This document shows, piece after piece, positions 12,801 to 24,800 of a DNA stretch of 64,000 bases. Both the position numbers and the translations under genes were made by a program. Where the stretch lies: contig JAYGXS010000004.1 in assembly GCA_036362985.1 (NCBI GenBank), forward strand, positions 65,013,383 through 65,077,382. The letters run 5' to 3'. The notes below the pieces were generated by a model. That model had not been told where the DNA came from. It did no database searches and was given only the letters and a program-made list of their open reading frames with translations. The first letter of the stretch is position 1. Every line of letters starts with the position of its first letter. The DNA is from Ligula intestinalis (lineage: Eukaryota > Platyhelminthes > Cestoda > Diphyllobothriidea > Diphyllobothriidae).

Positions 12801-15800
12801 CTTTAGAGCTTAGCGGTTCTGTAAGCAGTAATCAGCTCTGTAAGATTCAGTAACTACTAACGAAAAAATACCATAAGGAGCCTCTTTTTTCTTTATTGCG
12901 GAAAAAGGCTAGGCCAAATAGAATAAGAAACTGAATTTGAGAGCCTCTTTAACCAAACCTCCGATCTAAAATCTTCCGCGCCAAAAGAAGTTGATTATCT
13001 CAAGTCAACCCTGGTAAACTGCTGCCAGCAGAACTTAAGAAAGAGTCCAATAAACAAAGGCCCCTTAACAAAAGCCCACCTTGATAGCCTAAAAGAGCTA
13101 CGAAGAAATGAAAATATCGTGCTAAGCAGACCAGACAAAGGATCTGGAATAGTACTGATGGATAAAAAGGATTACGTCGCAAAACTAGAAGCAACTTTAG
13201 CAGATCATACAAAGCTCTCAAAAGCTGAGAAGGACAAAGATCGGACAGATAACGTTGAAGGTCAGCTGACTACAATTGTCAAAGACCTCCATAAAGAAGG
13301 TCTTTTGACTGACAAAGAGCTTGAAACACTTAGACTTGTAGGAACGACGATACCTAGAATGTATGGACTTCCGAACATTCACAAACAGGGGCTACCCTTA
13401 CGTCCTATCTTGGATATGAGAAACTCTCCTTACCACACCATTGCTAGATGGCTGGTAGAAAAGCTGAAACCTCTTGGAAGTTACATATATCCTCGAAGCC
13501 TGAAAGACACATTTTAATTTGTCAAATCTATAAAGAATATGAACGTTGCAAGTAGTAAGATGCTCTTATTGGATGTATCCTCACTATTCACCAACGTACC
13601 CGTGGCAGAAGCCATAAACTACCCCTGCGACGTTATTCGGGACACGAACTACCAGATAGGTATGCCCATGAGAACCCTCAAAGATCTCCCCACGCGATGC
13701 ACACAAAATGTCCAATTTCTCTGCAATGGTCAGTTTTACAGACAGATTGATGTTGTGGCGATGCGCTCACCACTTGGACCGTTTCTTGCAAAAGTCTTTA
13801 AGGACAAGATCGAGAAAACGATTCTGGGGAACGCCATCAATGACCTTGCATTCTACGGTCGATATGTAGATGATATCTTCTGTTTGACAGACTATAACGC
13901 TGACATTGACGCCTTGGTCGCGAAGTTAAACAGCGCTCACCCATCGCTCAAATTTTCTGCTGAAACTGAAGTGGACGATTAAATTGCGTTCCTTGATGTC
14001 CTTCTGCGAAGACAAGAGGATCGATCTATCCTACGCAGGGTTTTCCGAAAGACAACCTGGACAGGACAATACACTAACTTCCAGTTTTGTCCCCCTCAAT
14101 ATAAAACAAAATCTGGTCCAGGGATTAGCAGCTAGAATATGACAGATCTGTTCTCCTGAAACTGTCGAAGCAGAACTCCAACAACTGCAGCATACACTTA
14201 TTGAAAATGGATACCCGGAATGTTTCATCCTCAGAAATATTGGCAAATGCGCCAAAAAAGCCTGCCACCTTAACTGCAGAAAAGAAAGTGTTCATAAGAC
14301 TGCCTTTCTTAGGCGATGCAACCAGCGAGCTGGTCAGACGACGCTTGAGGACTGCAATCACAAATGCTTTCCCAGCGGCGAACTTACGGGTGCTCTTCAC
14401 GAACTCTTTCCTCCTACGATTGGGAGGTAAAGACCGACTCCCTTTGAAGGCCACATCAATGTGCATTTACTCTTTCACTTGCTCCTGTGGAGCGGGATAC
14501 ATAGGCCGTACAACGAGGCATCTTGAAAAGAGTTTACGCGAGCGCATACCGACCTGGCTAAGTAAAGGTGAAACTAGATCGATCTCGAGTGCTATTCTCG
14601 CACATCTTGTTGATACGAACCATCGAGTCTATACTAACGAAGCCTTTAGGTGGTTTACAGGACACCATGTAATTTTGCCAAAGGCCTACGCCAACGGATG
14701 CTTGCAGCAGCCGAAGCAGTAGCTATAAGGCTAGCAAATTCAGTGCTGTATTGTCAGAAGACTCTGACACAAGCTCTGTCACTTCCATGGCCTAAACCGA
14801 CACCAGGTGGCGATAGGATTTCGCCCCTACCAACTAGCGACAATCCCTCAACCAACACTCTGACATGGCCTATATGCGCAAACTGACAGCCCGTGTTGGC
14901 CAATCAGCGCCCGTGTTATATAGTTATTGATTTTTCTACCTAGTCAAACTTTAATTGTTATGCACAGCGTTAATTTTCCTTGTAAATGTTTGGTCTGATG
15001 AAGAGTTGCTGAAAACAATTGTTTGCCATAAACTGACTTCTGAATCTGTAAACCTCTAAATGCTCATAAGGTCGCACAAACTGACGCGAAATAGCCACCG
15101 TCATGGGGAAGACGAAAAGAAAGGCGATACGCGATCTGTCGCAGCCGGACCAAAGCGCCATCAACAGTCTTCGCTCGCTCCAGGTGCGTGGGCCGAAATG
15201 GGGGAACGCAGGTCGATCGATAATCAGAGCCCGGCTATCGGACCAAATGGCTGTCCGTTAAGCAGGACAGCGGGAGTACAGACAAAGCGTGTGAAATCCG
15301 AAATTGCAACGTTAGGTCTGCGCGAAAGTAAATCTGGTTGCCAGGAGGGGTTCACCACGCTAAATATGGGCAAGGGCGAGCGTGATTGTAACTGCTTCGG
15401 ACCGATATGTACACAGCAGCTCAAGAAAGGCGCTTGACAGAGGTACAAAGGGTGAAGTCTTGGAGAAGTGCAAAAATTCATTGTTTGTCTTGAAGCAATC
15501 ATGAGCAGGCTTTATAAACAGAAAACCCCTACAGCAAACATTGTCGACATTTCCTGTGAATTTAAAGATAAAAAGGCCTCTAGCTTTGTGAATTCCCTGC
15601 ACCCCACAATCAGCCAGAAAAAAATGTTCTTATAAAACCCAGCAGTTTATCGATTGCCCAGTCTACGTGTCGAGTCCTGTCGGTTTCTCACACGCAACGA
15701 TAAAACTAGTAATTGTTTCTTTAAAGATTTTGGTTAATCTTTCACCATGAACCATTACTTAACCTATCCTTTGCTCTCCGTGAATGGAACCATTTTTGCT

Positions 15801-18800
15801 GAAAATTTGTGATTTTTCATCTGAAAGAAAGCAAGTATTCTCTCTCTCTTCTCCCTCTTTCGCTTCAGTGCAGCTGAGAGCCGGCAAGGTTTTACGAAGA
15901 AGGACAAGAAGGCGGTAGAACGCTGACGTCTGTTTCGATCTAACAGCATATCATACCTATCTTCTGGTTCAATGAGATCTCATAGCAGTACGCCATAAAA
16001 ACTGTGGCTCGCCATCTAGTTCGAATTCACCCGTCATCTATGACCGACGAGCGAATCAAGACGTCCACTTTCGGTCCTACAAAATACAGAAAACCATTCC
16101 GCCCCCCACCCCACCCCCCTCGAATTACCCCCACCGGTTCGCTGTCCGGCGAACTACACCTAAATCGGACTTTTCACGCACTCTCGACTGCGAGAGGACC
16201 AATGGCGCCTGCGTTCAACTACTGACACAACCCCAAGTGAATGCCTGAGTTAGGGTGCATACAGTTTGCCGTCAAGTAAACCTTCACGACCGATGTGGCT
16301 GACATGATGGGCGCCGAAGAAATCAGAGACCGATTTAACGTCCGTCGCAAGAATGCCACCGGGTATGAGCGACAGCGCCTGTCAAGCGCTCTGTGAGAAG
16401 TTTGTATTGGTCAGCACGTGCACTGGGGGAGATTCTAGGCGTTTTTAGATATTTTCTGTCGCAGGAAAACGGCGCTGTGAAAAAAAATTCCGGGCGCCAC
16501 ATCCCCGAACTCTTCCTGCGGGCTCCTCTTACGTGTGACGGCATAACAAAGTCATACGGCTCCATGTTGAAGACAACAATGAGAAAATCGGGAGCGAGGC
16601 GACGAAAAGATAAAGCATTGGTAGTGATTATTACTTGCAGTTAGGTTTCGCAGGGTTTTTTTTATTGCGACCCTCTCCCAGTTGTAAACCATTGACATTC
16701 TGCCCAATGAGGTATCCTCTTTCCGGTACCTTGGTGTTACTCTGGAATCTAACCTCTCATTCACTCTATATTGAAGGCCTCTACATTAAAATCCGTAAAC
16801 TTTTATATGATATCCGCCGTTTTCGTTAATATTGCACACCAAAAGCCCTAATCTGACAATTTATAGACTCCTGCATTCTCTCCCTCATTCTTTACTGCTC
16901 TCCAGTTATTTTTCAGCTTTACTTAAAAAAAGATTTGGGTGAGGTTGTCTCTAGCGGTCTTTTTGGGTCCTCATGCATTATAGCTACCTACTTAAATTTT
17001 AAGTAGGTTGAATTACCCGTACAATTCTGGTTTTCTACGCGCCATCCATCGATCTAGCAGGGATTTTCTGGTGGCATTGGAACGCAGAACGGTTCCCCAA
17101 ATGCAAACATTCCATAACTGCTAAAATCGGCAAACTAAGCAAAATTGGACTTTTGAACTACCCACGGGAACTACCGCATACTTACAAATTTCAAGTAGGG
17201 TGATTTGCCTAATCTCCCTGCCTTTTTTACTTTGTTAAGCTTCTTTCTAGTTGGTTGTGGTGATAACACTAGAAAATGTCTCTCAATGACCTCGCCCGAG
17301 GTTTGGGCACACCCCCCTACATGCACGCGTTCGCCGTTGGTCGGGCGGGAGGTTAGCGATGATATTAAAGCTAGCTTCAGTGTCTTCTCTCAAGGTTTGA
17401 GTACGCGACCCAACTTGCCATCGTAACTTTTTTATTGGACATGCAAATTGGGTTCTAATTTCTTCCCTGGTATGCCCCGCCCGTCCTCTCCCCGAAAATC
17501 ACTCGTTCGTATGCCTGCGGAGCGCGCTTCACACTTTCCCCAGACGACCCCACGACACAATCCTACCAAGATTTAATCATTTTTAAGCGTATTCTCCGAA
17601 TGCTCTCTCCAGCTGCCGGTGTTTAGTGATATTATAATACAGTGACTCTTTAAAACGGTCAAGCAATTTGCTGATGCCATCCTTATTAAGGTCGTTAATC
17701 CTCTCCACTCTGAAATAATGACTGCGAAGTCTCTCCGACAAAGCTTCCATCCTATGTTTTACCGTACTTCGGCATATCAGCACTCTATACTCCCATTCTT
17801 AGCACGCTACCTCATGTGTGAAGAAACGGAAATTGAGAGGTTGAAAGCCGACTGTCTCCATAACAGACGTGAATCTCGTGTAAACCTTTAAGCTTTGAGT
17901 ATCCTATGACTTTTAACCTTACCTTGTGTCGTCTCTCCGTGAATGGAGCCATTTTTTGTCGAAACTTTTGGATATTTACCTTCAAAATAAAGCATCTCTC
18001 TCATGAAAGCGTATGGAAATGCGAATTTTCGTTCCCGAATGAATGAAAACGTTCACGTTCCGGATATTTGCATGGATGAGAAAGAAGGGCTGCCGAGCAC
18101 CGGATCAATTTGTTTTTTTTGTCCTGAGCGTTCGGGCTCTTGCGGGAGTCCATCCTCGGAGATAAAAGCGTCTGGCCGACCCAATGAAGTTCCATGCATG
18201 AGCTAAAGGGCGTTTGAAGGAAATTGCGCCTTACGCCCAAGAGTCAACGGGTTAGCCTGATACTGCTCGAGGTTGTAAAATATGCAGACGCCACCATCTG
18301 ACAGGTCGGAACGACTAGGGCGGCGTGAGCCATGCACACTGCACACACTGAACCCGGCGGCGGCGGCGGAACTGTGTCGTATTACGCGTTGTGCCCATCG
18401 CGTCACCACGGCAACGACGACGAATCACGTCCTAGTGAAAGCTAGCGGACCTGGCCACAAAGGGGCTCGGGACGTTTCACGTGGGTGCTTTTTGTTCTGC
18501 CCGAGCACAGAGTGGGCAGGCGCCTATCAATGCAGGCGACGAATGCTGTGGGACGGAATCACTGTACTCTCACCCGAAAATTTAGGTATCCTCCACCTCC
18601 CCTCCCCCCGTTTATTTGATGGGTTAGTTAGTTAAAAAAACTCTTTTAGGCCGAAACAGAGTAAAATCTTACGAGAGTGTCTGAGATTGTATAGGTGAAA
18701 CAACTAGGTAGAGGACGCTTGTACGAACCCCTCCCCGCCAAGGAAACAGGAACCGTTTGCAATAAATTCCAGGAAAATTAGGACTACGGGTAAGGGTTGA

Positions 18801-21800
18801 GATTCAGGTTAGAGTTGCGGATGGGGGTTAGTGAAAAGAAGACGATTCGATCGCTGAAACAACACTTTTATTCGCCTGGGATTTCGATATCCGTCGCGGA
18901 TTCATCATTAGAGACATTAGATTCTGCTATTGCTTTCCACTCATGTCTCTGATGATGAATCCGCGACGGATTTCGAAACGTCAGGCGAATAAAAGTGTTG
19001 TCCCAGCGATCGAATCGTCTTCTTGTCAATTACTTCCTGGGACTCGCATGTTTGCTTGTATTGGAGGTTAGTGTTAGGACGTGGGCATATTTAACTGTCC
19101 TGGAATCTAGCGCAAGGTCGCACACATTAAGTGTGGAGGGATTTGCTCCTGTTCCAGTGTCCTGCAGGGGGGAGTCCGGCTGATGACTCATTGATTGAAA
19201 GTGTTAAGGAAGTTAACACTGGCCGAGTCACGGCATTACCAGTAGCCTCCATTGATAACATTATGAGCAGGGCTCGATGAAAAACTACACCGTAGTCGAA
19301 TATTTTCATGAGGTTTCTTGAAACTTTTTGAGTACAGAGGGTTCCCCAACAGCCAATCCGATTGAGCCCCTAGCAGTTCGGCTCAAGACTCCAACCACAA
19401 GGCACTGCTGATCTTTATGTCACAGTACGGTCATCATTGGGTTTCGCAGCATTTTCTAAGGCATACAACATGCCAGAATGCAACCCTCCGCGTCCCAGTA
19501 GCACTGTCGCGCCGGTCCGCACAACTGCTTATTCTTCAGACCTGAGAGTGTTTACTTCGCAGCTAACCTTCGCTGATGGCCGTTCCACTATCCGCTACCT
19601 CTGAAAGCTCTGCGTAGGCACAGCACCAGTTTACATCCGATATTTTTTTTCGTTTGCGTACTATTATTAACCCCACAGTGTCCACAGAAACTGCACAAAA
19701 GGGCAGACACTGAGTGGAATGCCATGTATAGTTTAGTTGGAAGAAGGAAAAGAAGGGGCCTCTTACATAGTATTGTTTGGGTTGTACTGTAGAGGAGTTT
19801 GTAGCCAGTTGGAGGGCAAGGTTGTCGTAGCGACGCTCACGCGTGTTGATTTCCACTGAGTAAAAACCTGGCTCAGCGGTCTTGAAGGAGCCAAGAGGAG
19901 AGTTCACGCAGCGAACGTTTCCTTTTTGGAATCTGGCTAGCACCTAAAACGGGTGGCAAAAAAAATAAAATAAAAAGCCTTTTCCATGACGAGGGCATGT
20001 TAGCTAACTTTCCACGCTTTTATAAATGCCCACTGGCTTGCCCTGGTGGATAACTGATCCGTTATTTCTTCCCTCAAGCATCTACTGAAAGACTCAATGT
20101 GAGTATATTTCGAGACACTGCACCCTTGAACAGTTGCATTTAACAGACAAAAGCTGCTTTCTGACAGTGCGACCAGGGAGACATGCGGGTTTGGCCATCC
20201 GATAAACATACATATACGGGTGTCTCCGTGTTTTCCAGAAGAAATAACAGCCAACTCAAACGCATCAGAATAAACCATTAAAAGGCTGATGTCACCCAAC
20301 TGCTAGTGGAGCTGCTGCACAAACCAGTCGCACATAAGACGGCAGAAAACTTTCAGTCAGGGCAACGGGCTTCAGGATGACGACTCCAATTTGATATGTC
20401 TGTTGAAGCATGACGCATCCGAGTGCATAGCCCCGAGAAATTTGCGACGACTTTTGTCCCACACGAAGGTTTGCCCGGTGTCCAGGCTGTGCATAGTGGC
20501 GACTTGGGACAGGTGGTCTCGTCTCCTTACCGCCAATTGGTGTTCGTGAATGCGCGCTGAGGCGAATTTTCCAGTCTGGCCACAGTAAACGGTATTGCAC
20601 GATTCACATGAGATTTTGTAGACAACTTTCTTCTTTAGGGTGAACCAGGTGGGTGCGTAATGTCGATGTTGGTTTATGAGCCACCCGGATTTGGTGCTTC
20701 CCTAGGTGTTTTTCAACGATCTCAGACACGTTTTTGATGTAAGGAGTCCTTTTCCTTTGACCCCTGTGGTTTCACGCATCGAAATATGAATTTTCTAGGG
20801 TAGGCGTTTTGAGAAAATAAGTCCAACAGGTAATTCATTTCACTCTGGTAGCCTCTTTTGTCTGAACAATGCGTTTTTGTCCGATTTACCAGACTTTTGA
20901 CAGTACTCTTTTTATGAGAGATAGGGTGATTGGTCTTATAGTTTAGGATGACTTCCGCATGCGTTTCTTTGCGGTAGACAGTCTTCCATAATGTTGCATC
21001 GAGCTGTCGTTGTACAAGAACATCGAGGAAAGGGAGTTTGGCGTTGGCTCCCTTTTAAAGCTCATAAAATAATGGTCTCCTATGACGTCGTCTCCTAGTT
21101 CACACCTGTACCACTCGATGTAGCACAGAAGACGATGGATGTTCCCACGACAGGGAGCGTTCCGAACCCCTAAATAGCACGATCCCATCTCACAGCATCA
21201 TATATCTTGCCATATCAATCTTACTATCTATTTAAGTCGTTTTTTCTCCTATACTTCTTTTGGAAATCGGTGGCTCGTTGAACTATGCCCCAGATTCCAA
21301 TTCTAGGAGTTTTTTCACTCCTCTTCCTCGGTTCATCATATTTACCCTAATATTGTTGACTAGTATTTTAAATGATAGTCCGCTGTAAATCGGATGTGAC
21401 TGAATATTTATAGCATTTTACTCATTTCTGTTGTTATACAGCTGCTTACATGCAGCTGTGATTACCAACTTTGCATTTATTTTTACCAAAGCAGCAAGTT
21501 TGTAATGAAAGGGGCCCTTGGGCCTTATATATACAACTGTATCGGCGCATAACCGCACTACAGTTCTTCCGTCGATTTCGACGATGGGCACCGCGTGCTC
21601 CAACAAGCCGCAGCAAACGCTGAAGTAAGCCGAGGCAAACGTTGAGGCATGGTGGGCAAGCTGCACGAAGACTACAGCAAGCTCAAAGCAACGCAGCGAC
21701 CTTCCGCGAATGGAACAAGAGTTTAACGGAATCGTGGAGAATCTGCCCACTCGCTCGACACTCCCACCTCCGTTTCCGGTGTAAAGACAAAGTTAATAAG

Positions 21801-24800
21801 ACCAGGGATGAGGGATGAGGTAGGTGGCTGGCGCGATAGTCACTCAACACGCGCACGTTTGACTCAGCCAACTCGTTAGGCAGGCTCCCGCGTGCGCGGG
21901 AGCGCCATAAGGACCACATTAAGGAGCCATTGCAGACTGACTCTCAGTCCTCCTTCTCCTCCTATACGCACACACAAACACAAGCGTACTAAAGAAGCAG
22001 CAACGTAGGTGGCCCGAGTTTGCAAACCCTCCAAGCCACGGCTTTTCGCGTTCCGTGAGAGATTCATGCACATCTGATTGATTATAGTGAGGAAGCGCGC
22101 TGCGGGTCGCTCACTTTTCCCCACCGTCTAGCGACCGCCTAGCAGCTAGGCCCTAGCTGTTCGGACACCTGAACTGGGGCCTAAAACCCAGCGGGAGCGC
22201 GAACGCATGCACCGACAGGGAATCAGAACCGGCGCATAACCACAGAGGGCACTAAGACAGCAGCTGTGTTCTGATAGCACGGATTAACTCACTTCTGCTT
22301 TGTACTCTGTACCGGGACTGAGATCAGAGGCCAGGAGAACGGTAGCGGTGGTATTGGCCAGAAAACGCTGTACAATGACCTCGGAGCCCGTGCTGACAGT
22401 GCTGAGTTCATAGCCCAGTAGGCTACCCAGATGACAGGAGGGCTGACTGGGACGCCAGGTGAAGATGGCCCAGGTCTGGCCCAATCCAATCAGAGCGCAG
22501 CTCTTCGGACCGACAGCAGTTTCTAGAATACATAGACGGGATGGGGAGGGGAGTGGATAAATAATCAAGGTAAACATAAGACTGGGAAGGGAAGTAAACG
22601 TGCAACGACGAAAGTCAGCCGAATAAAAAAGGCAGGAAAGTAGGGGTCAAAGAAAGATAACCCAAACGGCCCGACGGCGAACTAGACTCCGGTAGCGCAG
22701 CAAAGTCATCGAGCTAACTCTGGTCCTTATAAGGTGTTGCAATTCAGCCCAACTTCGTCTGCATGACCTTGGTTTCGAAGAAAAGCTGGAGTCCTCAGGC
22801 CACTGAGAGGAATTCAGTAAAGAATCGTCTGTTGTTATAGTCAATGTTGTTAGGTAAACCACGACTTTATTTGTCTGAGCTTTCGAGCTCTTACAGGAGT
22901 CCATCTTCAGAGATAAAATGGTCAACGAAAAACAAAGGACAGTTAAAGGGGTGGGAAGGAGCCAATCAAACACCAGTGCCGTCAGTCCGAATAATGCCTG
23001 CCCAGGGCGATGTATACAGGCGCCAGATCGAACTCAGTCAATCGATTTATTGATTTGGCTCTGTTATACATCGCCCTGCGCAGGCATCTCCACACTGAGA
23101 GCACTGGTAGTTGATTGACCTCACCCCCCCCCTATAACTGTTGCTCGTTTTCCGTTGAAGCTTTTATCTCTGACGATGGGCTCCAGAAAGTGCCCGAAAG
23201 ATCAGACGAAACGCCTTCTCCTTCTCTGTCTATAGACATACCTGAGATGCCCTGTCCTACCTGCATGGGTAATTGGAGTTTCGAATTAGAGTGTAGCACC
23301 GGCTCGATTCGTATTCTTACTGCCATTTTTGTTGGTTAAGCCGACTTTGCAGGTAGGTGGTACAAAAGCTAGTAGCGGAGGAAGAGCGTCTTCGAGAGGG
23401 CAGTACAGTACCGCTTGGGCTCACAATAGAGGGGATCGCGACGCTTCCTGAGCGTGTGATCTTCACCTAACTTGAACGTGGCGTTCCCCGATCAGGCTAC
23501 CTTTCAAGTCGAAATGCGGACATCACCACTTAGCGCATCGGCATATGACAAGCTTTAAAAGCTACTGGCCGAAACATCCACTTTCCGGCCCGCAATCGAG
23601 TTAGGTCGATGAAGGTCGCAGTCAAAAGACCTCATGTATTTCCTGTTAAAACCAACGTGACGTGGCTTCATAAATGAACAAGTAGAGTATCAAGGTCATC
23701 ATCTGAACAGAGGTTCAAATCCAAAGTCCTCCTTGACGGGAGCATGAAGAACCAACGATAGTAAATGAGCCAAGACTGATTATCCCAGTCTCCATTGCCT
23801 GGGCATGTACCCACGAACGTCCATGCAGACGTTAGTTCTGTTTGCGTGCGCGTGTGGTCAAGGTATCCAAAAAGGTCAAATCAAAAGTTAAGACAAACAT
23901 GTATTTAGAAACACCAATCGTAAACATAACAGTTCAAAAGACGATAAACCAATAATAAATTTAAGGAAACGTCCTACTTTTGGGTTTTCTAGCCGCAACG
24001 GATCCTACGCCTTGGGGGAAGGGGATGCGGACGAAAAAAACAAGGACGTAAGGCAATGAAGCAACAATACGGGCGGAAAGCAACAAACGGCTCCAACGCA
24101 TAGACGATTTAGCTCGCCCAACACAGCATAACACAATGCCCTCCCAACTGGGAGGATTTAATTGGTAAGAAGACGAAGTTAGCGCATACCGATCCCGACT
24201 TGACTGGTCGAGGGGGTCGGAGGTTTGGGTCGGGCTACGGCAGCAACGGGGACGGCAGTGGTGACAACAGCGCTGCTCACGGTTGAAGACGACTCTGTTG
24301 TTACCAGCTCTGGTGCAACATCCACAGGTTTATCTTCATAACAGGCTGTAGGTCGAGAAGAATCAAAGCGTCCTAACATGTCGTCGCCGTGGGAACATGC
24401 AAAATTGCCATCATTATCAACTTCAACGGGGCTGGGGCTCTGATACAGGGTGTACTTTAAAGGGATGAAAGATCCTCCCAGAAGCCTCTGTGCATGTGTG
24501 TGTTGCTGTGGTCAGACTCGAACTGTCGCACAGCTCTACTGGGCTGTGGTCTGGAAAACGGAGAGAGCCGGGAAACCGCTCTGACCAGCGGGCTACATGA
24601 GACGGTGCTAACCAATAGAATAATTTTATCGATACGGTGAACCTGTATGCATGAAGTTCGACTCATTCAGCGCCATATAGATGACTCGTGCTTTTATAGG
24701 TGCTTCCATAGTTGGCCGCGTTCCGCCCCCAAACTGGTGGAGAGGGTGACATGCAATCCCACAGGCGGTCTAGGCAGCTTTACCGCTAGTTTACAGTGGA

